Source: Ryuthela nishihirai
Taxonomy: Eukaryota > Arthropoda > Arachnida > Araneae > Heptathelidae
Assembly: GCA_038380435.1 (NCBI GenBank)
Contig: JAWZYU010000001.1
Location: forward strand, 18,394,001-18,458,000
Direction of reading: 5' to 3'
Length of the DNA stretch: 64,000 bases
Shown here: in pieces, positions 1-10,384 of the stretch
Layout: each line of letters starts with the position of its first letter
Numbering within the stretch: the stretch's first letter is position 1
Position numbers and translations under genes: made by a program
The notes under the pieces: model-generated
Databases searched by the model: none
The model's input: only the letters and a program-made list of their open reading frames with translations
What the model was told of the DNA's origin: nothing

Positions 1-563
1 TAATCTCTACATAATGGCGAAAACAAACACAGCATTGCAACCATACACTGAGAACCAAAACGGCATTGCAACATTAAGGCAAAAACAAAAATACTGTTGC
101 CATATAAGCTGGGTGGCAACACTTCCAGAACTAAAACCACTTTGGACTGCCTACCACAGAAACTTTGGTGGTTACGATTACACCAAAAATATTTTTTTTC
201 AGCATCAAAATATATATTCAGTAAGAGAAAAAAATATAAGAAAAACATAGAAAAAAATTTAAAGCAGGGAGAAGTAAAATGAAATTCAAAAGTAAAAGTA
301 CATGCTTGCTAAATGCTTTGAAGTTGCTCTGAAAAAAAAATATTTTGTTGTTAATTTTCGGCAGTTTTTCCAAACTTTTAAGGAAAAAAGTAACTGGCAA
401 CACTTCAGATCATAATTGTAACCACAAATTTAACAGCAGGAAAGTTATGTTTCGTCCATAAGTCAGAGTGCAGTGATACCATAATTTGTGCTGTCTAAAT
501 GGCTATTGGAAGTGTGGAAGGGATATTTTATGCCACTTTAGAATAAAATTCATCCTAAATTAG
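1..563. other. AT-rich sequence, nothing recognised
   Basis: Two short overlapping open frames lie at the left edge, without splice signals, domain motifs or biased composition. I see no gene, RNA or mobile element here. Confidence 0.5.
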
Positions 564-576
564 AAAGGCATTTTAA

Positions 577-786
577 ATAAAATAAAAATAAATACCCCCT
601 CAAGCAGCTGCTTGCCACAGAGGTCTGACAGGAGCCTGTCAGTTTATATGCCATAGTAGAAGGTTTGAGAGGTTGGCAGGACCTCAGCAGAGAAACGACA
701 CAAACAGCCATGCCTTACCCGGGGCTCGAACCCAGATCCCTTAGATCAGTAGCCAAGCGCACTAACCACTCTGCCATGGGACGGCT
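577..786 (-). mobile_element. SINE-A copy 1, full length with target duplication
   Basis: SINE-A is a short tRNA-derived retroposon. Read on the minus strand it starts with a tRNA-like head carrying a Pol III A box (TGGCAGAGTGGTTAG type) and B box (GGTTCGAGCCCC). A body of about 120 bases follows, with a CTGACAGG...CCTGTCAG inverted pair, and it ends in a TATTTATT-type tail. The 13-bp direct repeat AAAGGCATTTTAA (564-576 and 787-799) flanks the copy exactly and sets its ends. It would depend on a LINE for movement. The head is not a working tRNA gene: it is fused to the body and has no proper acceptor stem. Confidence 0.85.
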
Positions 787-799
787 AAAGGCATTTTAA

Positions 800-1845
800 T
801 ACCCCTAAAATATAAGTTTTCCAAGTATATATATATTAAAATTCGATATTTCTATTTTTTTTTTTAACTTTTGTGTGTTGTACTAAAAACGGATGTATGT
901 CCTTGGCCTCTCATTTCAGATTCTGTGAATGTATACCTACACCGTCGATACTAAATGGGTTAAACCAGCAAGAAGGTTAATCACTAGTGGCTACTATTGA
1001 TCTTGAATGAAAGAATACAATTCAGGTTTACAGAAATGAGTTCTCTGCATTTCAACAAGGAAAGAAGAGTAAAGATTAAAATGAAATTGAAATTTGTAAA
1101 GAGATGAACCAAGAAATATATTTTTTTCAATTATAGGACATAGTTTTCTCTGATTAAAAAAATGTTTCAAAATGAAATATTTGGCATATTTCATATTTAT
1201 ATCCCATATGGGAATCTCATTTTCAAAGAAATTAAGTTTTTCATTTACCTACTTTTGCACTCCTTAAAAGTTTTAATTCGCACTAATGGATGATGAAGAA
1301 AATGAAAATCTAATAGTACTTAATTTTTTTTTCTGTTTTTTTTTTTCTATTAGTACTTATACAACATAAAATTTTTTTTTTCTATTAGTACTTATACAAC
1401 ATAAAAAGTATTTGCCTAATATCATTTGAAATTAAAAGGTTACTTTTGTCACACTCCTCCAATAAAATGGGATGAATCGCACAGTCAATGCAATATCTTT
1501 CGATACTCATATTTTAAATTTCTATCCTGAACAGATCACTTGCATTATTCGTTAAAAAACATTGCTCTTTCCATATTTAGTGAGCTCTAATGATGTAATT
1601 CAAACTACCAAAGGATTTGAAAAATCCCATTAATAATGTTTCATTAGTAACAATCCAACTAAAAAGAAATTTCGAATTCTCTCTTAAAACAAAAAAAGGT
1701 GCTTTTTCCCACCTGCCTTGGGATAACAGCTGAACTCATAGTTCCCAATGCAAACCTTGTGACCTTCACATTCCATCTTCAAATTTTAAATTTCTAGTAA
1801 GCATATTTGTTTACAATATCCATTCAAAATTTTGCAATTTCCAAA
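800..1845. other. AT-rich intergenic sequence
   Basis: No coding region or recognised element. A 30-40 base stretch around 1318-1400 (poly-T followed by CTATTAGTACTTATACAACATAAA) occurs twice in tandem. Nothing else stands out. Confidence 0.5.
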
Positions 1846-1956
1846 TTTTTCTGCTGAGGCCCTGCCATTTTCTCAGATCCTTCTACTATGGCATATAAAC
1901 TGACAGGCTCCTGTCAGACCTCTGTGGCAAGCAGCTGCTTGAGGGGGTATTTATTA
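1846..1956 (+). mobile_element. SINE-A copy 2, 5'-truncated
   Basis: Only the body and TATTTATT tail are present, from CTGCTGAGG onward; the tRNA-like head is missing. It lies tail-to-tail with copy 3, separated by about 60 bp of A/T-only microsatellite that probably grew from the two tails. Confidence 0.8.
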
Positions 1957-2011
1957 AATTAAAAATGATTATATTATTATTATAAATTATTAATAAAAAA
2001 TTATTATTAAA
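1957..2011. repeat. A/T microsatellite between two SINE tails
   Basis: A nearly pure A/T stretch rich in ATT and TTA triplets joins the 3' tails of two oppositely oriented SINE-A copies. Expansion of the tails is the simplest explanation. Confidence 0.6.
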
Positions 2012-2214
2012 ATAAATAAATACCCCCTCAAGCAGCTGCTTGCCACAGAGGTCTGACAGGAGCCTGATCAGTTTAATACACCATAGTAGAAGGTCTGTGA
2101 GGATGGCGAGACTTCAGCAGAAAAACAGCACACCCATCCATGCATTACCCGGGCTCGAATCCAGGTCCCTTAGATCAGTAGCCAAGCGTGCTAACCACTC
2201 GGCCACGGAACGGC
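2012..2214 (-). mobile_element. SINE-A copy 3
   Basis: Near-complete copy: head with the B box as GGATTCGAGCCC and an A-box region with GGCCGAGTGGTTAG. The tail runs into the A/T microsatellite on its left. It forms an inverted pair with copy 2. Confidence 0.8.
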
Positions 2215-2264
2215 ATTCCACCATTAGAGGGTGCAATTTAACCTTTTGGAGATTCAGAAGGTGC

Positions 2265-2648
2265 TTGGGTTGTTTACCTCTGACCAGCACTTTTTTTTGC
2301 ACACCATGGTCTAAATGGCCAGGTCACATGAACCCCAAAGGCTCAGAGAAGGTTGGAGGAGGGTACCCACTGGAACAGCTGTTGGGAGACAGATGGTAGC
2401 CTCCCGTCAAGGCCATCCAGTGTGTTCTTTAACATGCACAGGGTATGGTCTCTCGCACACGGGGCCACAGCTTATCATCCCATCCAACAGACTGCGACCT
2501 TTCCAAGCCCATTAGTGTCCCCTACTGACAGTAGGCAGGGCGGGGAATTTTGCGGAGATAAATCTCAATGCTGACCTAGCTGGGACTCGAACCTGGGAAC
2601 TACAGATTATGAGCCTGGTGCGCTACCGACTGAGCCACCCCCGCCCAT
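2265..2648 (-). mobile_element. SINE-B copy 1, full length with target duplication
   Basis: SINE-B is the second tRNA-derived family. Read on the minus strand the head has an A box (GGTGGCTCAGTCGGTAG) and B box (AGGTTCGAGTCCCAG). A body of about 300 bp follows, containing the conserved block GTCGGATGGGACGTTAA, and the element ends near AGGTAAAACAACCCAA. The 12-bp direct repeat TTCAGAAGGTGC (2253-2264 and 2649-2660) flanks it, with the head end abutting the right-hand repeat. The conserved central block resembles the shared-domain design of SINE superfamilies; which superfamily cannot be decided here. Confidence 0.85.
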
Positions 2649-2821
2649 TTCAGAAGGTGCAAACCATAATATTTCATAATACTCATCTGACCCAAAATTA
2701 TTTTTTTTTATCTCTTCAAATACTTTACTACATGCACAAAAGAATGGAAAGCAATAGAAAGATTGGTAACAGGCTAGTCAAAGCAAATTAATTGGCAGTG
2801 TTTGTGATAAGGGTTATTCTC

Positions 2822-2885
2822 AAACCATAAGTTTACTTACTTGTAGGAGACATTGCCATTTGCAGCTACCAACACCAAAGGAACC
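2822..2885 (-). mobile_element. RTE-like LINE fragment (endonuclease region)
   Basis: On the minus strand this matches the LINE at 4917-4980 (TTGGTRTTGGTAGCTGCAA and the following CTCCTACARGTAAGTAAAC). It is a short decayed piece of the endonuclease coding region. The Tc1 remnant beginning at 2888 interrupts it at a TA dinucleotide. Confidence 0.7.
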
Positions 2886-2887
2886 TA

Positions 2888-3710
2888 CACTATCTGATCA
2901 AAAGTATCTGGACAACTCTTCTGAGTAGTGGATTTGCCCATATATGCCACAGCCATGGCACAAACACATATAAAAGGAAGCATGTGGCCTGGCAAACCTC
3001 ATAGACACACATGAACAGAATAGGCAGTACAGCAGAGTTCACTGACATTCAACATGGCACAGTCATTGGATGCCATCTTAACAAGTCATTTTGCGACATT
3101 TCAGTCCTGCTGCAGCTGCCCCAATCAACTGTAAGTGATGTTATTGTGAAGTGGAAATGCCTAGGGACAACATCCATGCAATCAAAACCCAGTAGACCAT
3201 GTAAAATGATAGAGTGGAAATACTGAGTGCTAAAGCAGGTGGTGCAACAAAATCGCCAATCCTCAGTTGCAACACTTACCACCAAGTTCCAAAATTCATC
3301 TAGAAGCAAATCCAGCACCATAACAGTTCGCTGCAAGCTGCAGAAAATGGGTTTCCATGGCCAAGCAGCCTAACATCAAAAAGATCAATGCCAAACATCA
3401 GTTGGAGTGGTATAGGATGTCCGAATCTGTCAGGTGAATGCTACCTGCTTGACAGTGTTGTGCCAACTGTGAAGTTTAGTGGAGGAGGAATTATACTCTG
3501 GGGCTGTTTTTCATGATTTGGGCTAGGCCCCTAGCCTCTGAAGGCCACAGCCTATAATGACATTCTTGACAATTTTGTGCTCCCAACATTATGGATGTTG
3601 AAGAACTGATCAGCCTGCATAAAACCCTGATCTCAACCCCATGGAACACCTTTGGGATAAATTGGAATGCTGACTGCAAGTCAGGCCGAACCTGTCAGGA
3701 TTCTGTCACG
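2888..3710 (+). pseudogene. Tc1-like transposon remnant
   Basis: The left end (CACTATCTGATCAAAAGTAT at a TA) is a typical Tc1-family terminal repeat. An open piece at 3011-3226 reads as the N-terminal paired-like helix-turn-helix of a Tc1 transposase (SVLLQLPQSTVSDVIVKWK), with more decayed transposase to about 3700, including GGGIILWGCFS. Stops, frameshifts and a deletion of the DDE core make it non-functional. No right terminal repeat was found; homology gives way to LINE sequence near 3711. Confidence 0.75.
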
Positions 3711-3850
3711 GCTAAGAGAGCTGAGCATTTTAGTGATGTTCTAAACAATGCGAGTATTCTACTGCCATGTTTGTAATGACAGATGCATTACTGGCTTTAA
3801 TGTTGGCACCCTCTTCAACAGAGATACATTGCTGGCTTTAATGTTTTTAA
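3711..3850 (+). mobile_element. RTE-like LINE fragment
   Basis: This resembles 5709-5810 of the adjacent LINE (GCTGAGCATTT...GTGATGTTCTAAACAATG) and partly repeats itself (TGCTGGCTTTAATGTT twice). It sits just upstream of the 5' end of the nearly full-length element in the same orientation. Confidence 0.6.
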
Positions 3851-4306
3851 TTATTGACAGGCTATCCCGCCTTCTCGTGGTGCAGATCGTTAGTACCTTT
3901 CAAAAGAGATACTCTCTTGTGGAAGTGAACGGAAGGGCTGCCAGATTAGTGTGGCCTACTGATCTGGACAACTATGGCTACTTTTCTTTTTTTTCTACCC
4001 TGCTGAGGAGTGGTCAACCACACAGGGTCCTGGTGCTGACCATATAAACCCACTGGACTGGACAGATATATAGCTCTGAGCTTGATTATGGATCCTGATT
4101 TTGCTGCACTGGTGGGCTTCTGTGGAGGGAAAATCTTCCGCTGTGTTTTCTGTTTGTTTGTGGGTTGACAGCCCCAAGTGAACAGATTCACAGGATATGT
4201 TTATCAGCTGGTGGATAATCTTGAGCAGAGGTCATCGCAGGCACCTGAACTCTTTGCTTCTATTGGCATCGTCAAATTCTACATTGGAGGAAGTCTTCCA
4301 GTGTAG

Positions 4307-5707
4307 ATGGCTTCAGCCTTTAGTGGTGGGGGAACGGGTCTTTGCCCCATGTCTGCGATTAGGAGGCTGTTTGATATTGTCGGCATTCCCTCTCTCAATA
4401 AATATAGTTTCTTTAAACATCCCACTAAACATTTTCTCTCCATAGGCAGTTGGAATGTGAGGACTCTGCACAGAGCTTTTTCTCTTGATGTCCTCACACA
4501 AGAATTCCATCATTATAATTTAGATATTCTCGGCTTGCAAGAGACCAGATGGACAGATAAAGGTCAGATTCTTAAAAATAATCTTAAATTTCTCTTTTCA
4601 GGGAGGGACGACAATAAGCATTACCAAGGCGTGGGTCTGCTTCTCAGCAGACACGCTAGTGATGCTCTTCTAGGATATGAGTGCATTAATGAAAGATTTC
4701 TTACAGCAAAATTTCAGACAAGCATTAAAGACCTGAATGTTATCTGCTGTTATGCCCCCACTGAGGATGCCGATGAGGATGAGAAGGATAGGTTTTATGA
4801 ACAACTTCAGGATATTTTGAATACTGTCAAGAAAGGAGATATTACCCTTGTTCTAGATGACTTCAATGCCAAAGTTGGTACTGACTCTGACCTTTGGGGA
4901 GGGGTGATAGGCCCTTTTGGTATTGGTAGCTGCAATGGCAATGGACAACATCTCCTACAGGTAAGTAAACTCAATGGTTTCAGAATAACTAACACATATT
5001 ACAAACACCACGACATACATAAATACACATGGGTTTCACCTGATGGGCTGCATAAGAATACGATTGATTACATATTAATTAACAGCAAATGGGCTAGTTC
5101 TGTTAGGAATACCAGGATATATAGGGGAACTGAAATTGGATCTGACCATTACCTTTTTAAAAGTGTCTTGCAACTTAAACTTAAAAAGTGTTGTGCTAAG
5201 GTTAAAAAATTTACCTTTTCTTCCGAAGCCCTGAAAGACCCAGTTATAGCTAAAGTTTACCATGATAGGTTAATTAGTCATTATGACAGTCATGGTTTGC
5301 TTACTACTGAAGTTGAGGAAGAATGGGGCCATTTTAAACAGGCTTTTTTGGAAACTAACAGTACTCTTTTAGGAAAAAAGGAGCAGAGGAGGCAGAATTA
5401 TTTATGTGATAAGGCACTTGAGCTTATTTCAGAAAGAAGGAACTGCAGGAATGTCCTTAATCAGTACCCTACTAGTCCTAATAGAAAGGATTACAGAGAG
5501 CTTACTAAACGTGTAAAGGATCAGTTAGCTACTGATAAGAATCTTTGGCTTGATGGCTTGGCTAACAAAGATGAGGAAGCAGTTAGACAGCACAACAGCA
5601 GAAAGCTGTACCAGATAGTTAATGTTTTGTGTGGTAGAAAACGGACAGGTATACAGGGATTGAAGGATAAACAAGGTTATAGAAGGGGAGGATTCTGTGA
5701 TGACTAG
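4307..5707 (+). CDS. LINE apurinic-like endonuclease region (ORF of RTE-like element)
   Basis: A 466-residue frame encoding the N-terminal endonuclease/exonuclease/phosphatase domain of the LINE, which would nick the target DNA during retrotransposition. From about residue 45 it shows the family motifs in order: SWNVRTLH, DILGLQETRW (catalytic Glu), a GVGLLLS strand, NVICCYAPTED, LVLDDFNAKVG (usual GDFN changed to DDFN), a YTW strand, TIDYILIN and GSDHYLF (catalytic Asp-His). Residues from about 270 form the charged linker to the reverse transcriptase. The frame ends near an A/T expansion that separates it from RT. The ATG at 4307 opens the frame; the true start may differ. It belongs to a mobile element, not to the host. 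Confidence 0.8.
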   Translation: MASAFSGGGTGLCPMSAIRRLFDIVGIPSLNKYSFFKHPTKHFLSIGSWNVRTLHRAFSLDVLTQEFHHYNLDILGLQETRWTDKGQILKNNLKFLFSGRDDNKHYQGVGLLLSRHASDALLGYECINERFLTAKFQTSIKDLNVICCYAPTEDADEDEKDRFYEQLQDILNTVKKGDITLVLDDFNAKVGTDSDLWGGVIGPFGIGSCNGNGQHLLQVSKLNGFRITNTYYKHHDIHKYTWVSPDGLHKNTIDYILINSKWASSVRNTRIYRGTEIGSDHYLFKSVLQLKLKKCCAKVKKFTFSSEALKDPVIAKVYHDRLISHYDSHGLLTTEVEEEWGHFKQAFLETNSTLLGKKEQRRQNYLCDKALELISERRNCRNVLNQYPTSPNRKDYRELTKRVKDQLATDKNLWLDGLANKDEEAVRQHNSRKLYQIVNVLCGRKRTGIQGLKDKQGYRRGGFCDD

Positions 5708-5849
5708 GTGGGCTGAGCATTTCAGTGATGTTCTAAACAATGTGGTCAATTCTACTCCCATTATTTGTAATGATGATAGATGCATTGGTGGCTTTAATGT
5801 TGGCCCTGTAACACAATCTGAAGTTATTTTGACTATTTCTAAACTTAAA

Positions 5850-5965
5850 ATATAACTTAATAAAAAACTTAATTAAATTAATAAATATAATAATATAATA
5901 ATTAAATTAATAATATAACTTAATAAAAAACTTAACTAAATTAATAAACTTAAATATAACTTAAA
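5850..5965. repeat. A/T-rich repeat expansion inside LINE coding sequence
   Basis: Repeated units of AACTTAATAAAAAACTTAA and ATAATATAATAATTAAATTAA interrupt the LINE between the linker and RT. The second LINE copy has only a short AACTTTAACTATATAAATCC at this point, so the expansion is specific to this copy. Confidence 0.7.
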
Positions 5966-7422
5966 TAAATCGCCAGGGGTAGATGAAATTACTACAGAAA
6001 TGCTTAGAGCTGGGAATGTTTCAGTTACCACTTGGATGACTGAAATTTTGAATATCTTTTATGAAAAAGGCATGGTTCCTAAGGATTTTACCAGAGCTAT
6101 TATCCCTATTTTCAAAAAAGGTGATCACAGTTCTTATGATAACTATAGGGGTATCAGCCTACTCTCTGTTCCAGGTAAAGTTCTTTCCATGATTGTGCTT
6201 AATAGAATTAAGAAAATCTGGTTGACAATCAATTACGTGATGAGCAATGTGGATTCAGAAGTGGTAGGGGATGTGTGGATCAGATATTTTCACTTTGGCA
6301 GATTCTTGAGAAATGTTTAGAGTTTCAGAAACTTTTGGGTGCTAGCTTTGTGGATTTCAAAAAGGCTTTCGACTCTGTTTATCGTCATAATTTGTGGTTG
6401 ATTGTGAGATCATATGGTATACCTGAAAGTTAGTTAACATAATGAAAGCTCTCTATAATAACACTGAGTCGTGTGTGAGAGTTGGTAAGACTTGTAGTAA
6501 TTGGTTTAGCATTGCTTCTGGTGTTCGACAAGGGTGCATTTTGTCTCCTTTGCTCCTTAGTTTGGTTATTGATTAGGTTATGCGAAATTCACTGCAAAGG
6601 AAAGATTTTGGCCTTAAATGGTCTGGAGATACTAAATTTTTTTATTTAGATTATGCTGATGATTTAACCCATTTGGCAAATGATGTTGATGAGATGAACT
6701 CTTTCATTCGAGCTGTTGATGAGACTGGTAGTAGAGTAGGTTTGGTTATAAACAGAGAGAAAACTAAAGTGATGAAAATTGGTCAGGCAAGCTGTGATTC
6801 AGTTAATCTGAATGGTTGCACCCTTGAGCAGGTGTCACAGTTTAATTATCTTGGGAGCTACATAACAGATACTGGTGATGTGCGGCATGAGATTAACAGA
6901 CGAATAAGGATTGCTGACGGGACTTTTAAGAATCTATGGAGAGTGTGGAGAAATAGGTGTATACACCTAAAGACTAAAATTAGACTGTATAATAGTTTGG
7001 TTCTTTCTAGGGTTAGTTATGGCAGTGAAACTTGGACACTTTGTAAACAAGATAACAGGAAACTATATGCTTTTGATTCCAGATGCTTACGCAGTATCTT
7101 GGGCATTAGGTGGTTCAACTTTGTAACTAATGATGAGGTTAGGCAAAGGAGTTTGCAACCTCCTTTAAGCAGCATATTGTGCAGAGAGAGACTCCGTTGG
7201 TTTGGCCATGTTGCCCATATGAATAATTATAGATTGGCAAATAGGGTTATGAACAGTGTGCCTAAAGGCCTCAGAAAGAAGGGGAGACCTAGGATGCGGT
7301 GGGCAGACAATGTCAAACACGACCTTGTTAGAATTGGTGTGCAGTGGCCAGATGCAGTAGATGTAGCTCAGGATAGACTTGCTTGGAGAACTAAATTGCA
7401 CAGTCTGGTTGGACCTCCATAG
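5966..7422 (+). pseudogene. LINE reverse transcriptase and C-terminal domain, frame-disrupted
   Basis: RT motifs are readable across three frames: FKKGDHSSYDNYRGISLLSV (about 6110-6165), FRSGRGCVDQIF (shifted frame), FVDFKKAFDS with the motif A Asp, GVRQGCILSP, and YADD at about 6651-6662 (motif C). The last 280 residues (6580-7422) are uninterrupted and end in the LINE tail RLRWFGHVAHM...KGRPRMRWADNV. One frameshift and at least two stops lie between motifs, so no active enzyme can be made. Confidence 0.85.
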
Positions 7423-7463
7423 CCCATGGCTGCTTGAGGATGATGATGATGATGATTGTGTGA

Positions 7464-9028
7464 TGACACAGTCTGAAGTTATTTTGGCTATTTCTAAACT
7501 TTAACTATATAAATCCCCAGGTGAAATGAAATGCATAGAGCTGGGAATGTTTCAGTTATCACATGGCTGACTGAAATTTTAGAATATCTTTTATGATAAA
7601 AACTTTGTTCCTAAGGATACCACAGCTATCATTATCCCTATTTTTAAAAAAAGGTAATGGCAGTTCTTCTGATAACTATAGCATTATCAGCCTATTTTCT
7701 GTCCCAGATAAAGTTATTTGCATTATTGTGCGTATTGGAATTAAGAATCTGGTTGATGGGCAATTTTATGATGAGCAGTGTGGATTTAGAAGTGGTAAGG
7801 GATGTGAAGATCAGATTTTTTCACTTTAGGCAGATTCTTGAGAAACGTTTAGAGTTTCAGAAACCTTTTTTGGTTACTAGTTTTCTTGTTTCAAAAAGAC
7901 TTTTGACTCTGTTGATCACCATAATTTGTGGTTGATTGTGAATAATATTCACAAGTTAGTTAACATAATGGAAGCTCTCTATAATATTACTAAGTTGTGT
8001 ATAAGAGTTGGTATGTCTTGTAGCAATTGTTTAACATTGCTTCTGGTGTCCAACAAGGGTGCATCATGTCTTCTTTTCTCTTTAGTTTGGTCATTGATTA
8101 TGTTACACAAAATTCACTGCAAGGGAGAGGTTTTGGCCTTAAATGGTAAGGAAATCTGAAAATTTCGGATTTAGACTATGCTGATGATTTAGTACTTTTG
8201 GCAAATGATGTTGAGATGAACTCTTTCATTACAGCTGTTGATGAGACTGATAGTAGAGCAGATTTGGTGATAAACAGAGAGAAAGCTAAAGTGATGAAAA
8301 TTGGTCTGGCAGGCTGTGATTCAGTTAATCTGAATGGTTGCAATCTTGACCAGGTGTCACAGTATGATTATCTTGGGTGCCATGTAACAGAAACTGGTGA
8401 TGTGCAGCATGAGATTAAAAGAAGAATAGGGATTGCTGCTAGGACATTTAGAATCTATGGAGAGTGGAGAAATAGGTGTATACACCTAAAGACTAAAATT
8501 GAACTGTATAACAGTTTGGTTCTTTCTAGGGTTAGTTATGGTAGTGAAACTTTGATGCTTTGTAAACAAGGTGGTAGGAAACTTGCTGCTTTTGATGCTT
8601 GTGCAGTATCTTGGGCATTAGGTGGTTCAACTTTGTAAGTAATGATGAAGTTAGGTAAAGGAGTCAACAACCACCTTTGAGCAGCATATTATGCAGAGAT
8701 TCTGTTGGTATCTTGGGCATTAGGTGTTTCAACTTTCTAAGTAATGATGAAGTTAGACAAAGGAGTCAGCAACCTCCTTTGAGCATTATATTGTTCAGAG
8801 AGAGACCGTTGGTTTGGTCATGTTGCCCATATGGATAATTATAATTAATGATTAGGGTTATGAACAGTGTGTCTAAAGGCCTCAGAAAGAGGGGGAGACC
8901 TGGAATGTGGTGGGCACACAATGTAAAACAGAACCTTGTTAGAGTTGGTGTGCAGTGACCAGATACAGCAGATGTAGCTCTGGACAGATATGCTTGGATC
9001 TACGTAGCCCATAACTGCTTGAGGATGA
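7464..9028 (+). mobile_element. RTE-like LINE, 5'-truncated decayed copy
   Basis: It begins at a point equivalent to 5811 of the first element (CACAGTCTGAAGTTATTTTG) and runs to the 3' end (AGCCCATAACTGCTTGAGGATGAT). RT motifs survive in pieces, e.g. the 8198-8638 frame with the post-YADD region. A tandem duplication of about 100 bp (8607-8705 and 8710-8800) repeats TCTTGGGCATTAGGTGGTTC. It lies head-to-tail right after the first copy's (GAT)n tail. Confidence 0.8.
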
Positions 9029-9040
9029 TTCTAGAAGAAC

Positions 9041-9860
9041 ATCACTAACATGTCTGCTGAGAAGCAAACCTATGCCTTGAGTTTTTATCTTCCCTTCCTG
9101 AAAAGAGAATTAGAGGCTTTTTATCTTCCCTTCCTGAAAAGAGAATTTTAAAATTATTTTTAATTATCTGACCATTATATGTCCATCTGGTCTCTTGCAA
9201 GTTGAGAATATCCATATTATAATGGTGGAATTCTTGTATGAGGACATCAAGAGAATGATCTCTGTGCAGAATCCTCATATTCCAACTACCTATGGAGAGA
9301 AAATGGTAGTGGATGTTTAAGGAAACTATGTTCATTGAGAGGGGGAATGCCGACAATATCAAACAGCCCTCTAATTGCAGGCATGGGATAAAGACTGTTC
9401 CCCCACTACTAAAGGCTGAAGACATCTAACCTAGACTTCTTCCAATGTAGGATTTGACAATGCCCGTAGAAGAAAAGAGTTCAGGTACCTGTGATGGCCT
9501 CAGATCAGGATTATTCGCCAGCTGATAAAACATATCCTGTTTAACTTGGGAATCTATTCAACTTGGGGCTGCCAAGCCACAAACAGAAAACACTGCGAAA
9601 GATTTTCCCACCACAGAAGCTCATCAGTGCAAATTTGGGATCTGTAATCCAGCTCAGAGCCATTATTCAATTCCAATTGGTATATATAGTCAGCAGCAGG
9701 ACTCTGTGGTTGGCTACTCCTCAGCAGGGTAGAAAAAAAAAGTAGCCATAGTAGTCTAGATCAGTAGTCCACATTGATCTGGCAGATCCCCCATTCCATA
9801 AGAGTATCTCTTTTAAAAGGTACTAATAGTCTGCACCATGAAAGGCAGAGTTGGACTTTA
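9041..9860 (-). mobile_element. RTE-like LINE 5' fragment, inverted
   Basis: On the minus strand this matches 3866-4672 of the first element: leader, start region and the first endonuclease motifs (GSWNMRILHR, LNLQETRW). It stops where the plus-strand copy ends (about 9028-9041). A 37-bp tandem duplication (CTTCCCTTCCTGAAAAGAG twice, 9088-9145) disturbs the frame. A LINE fragment keeping 5' but not 3' sequence is unusual, because target-primed insertion normally loses the 5' end. Confidence 0.8.
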
Positions 9861-9962
9861 GGCACTAGGCCTGGCTGGTTTTGTGCATTATCACATGGGA
9901 TCGGTCCATAGCCCTCCTTCCAGTGACTGCCTAGTTACCATTTACAGACTGGCACAAACATA

Positions 9963-10170
9963 AAATAAATAATAAATAAATAAATACCCCCTCAAGCAGC
10001 TGCTTGCCACAGAGGTCTGACAGGAGCCTGTCAGTTTATATGCCACAGTAGAAGATCTGAGAGGATGGCAGGACCTCAGCAGAAAAATGACACATACATC
10101 CATGCCTTACCCGGGACTCGAACCCAGGTCCCGTAGATCATTAGCCAAGCGTGCTAACCACTCGGCCACG
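9963..10170 (-). mobile_element. SINE-A copy 4
   Basis: Near-complete with tail AATAAATAAATA. A short direct repeat, AACATA (9957-9962 and 10171-10176), flanks it. Copy 5 follows within about 12 bp in the same orientation. Confidence 0.8.
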
Positions 10171-10182
10171 AACATAGCTAAT

Positions 10183-10384
10183 AAAAATAAATATCCCCTC
10201 AAACAACTGCTTGCCACAGAGTTCTGACAGGAGCCTGTCAGTGTTATGCCAAAGTAGAAGGTCTGTGAGGATGACAGGACTTCAGCAGAATAACAACACG
10301 AACGTCCATGCCTTACCCGGGGCTCGAACCCAGGTCCCTTAGATCACTAACCAAGTGTACTAACCACTCGGCCATGGGATGGCT
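10183..10384 (-). mobile_element. SINE-A copy 5
   Basis: Complete but more diverged than copy 4 (CAAACAACTGCTTGCC for CAAGCAGCTGCTTGCC). The B box is intact as GGCTCGAACCC on the plus strand. Confidence 0.8.

Larger units (their letters stand above)
3866..7457 (+). mobile_element. RTE-like non-LTR retrotransposon, nearly full length, inactive
   Basis: About 3.6 kb. A 5' leader (3866-4306) is followed by an endonuclease frame, reverse transcriptase and C-terminal domain, then a short 3' end with a (GAT)n tail at about 7438-7457. Endonuclease plus RT, a short UTR and a simple-repeat 3' tail instead of poly(A) fit the RTE/BovB group. The 5' limit comes from the inverted copy at 9041-9860. It is dead: an A/T expansion at about 5850-5965, a frameshift near 6230, and stops near 6432 and 6574 break the polyprotein. 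Confidence 0.85.
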
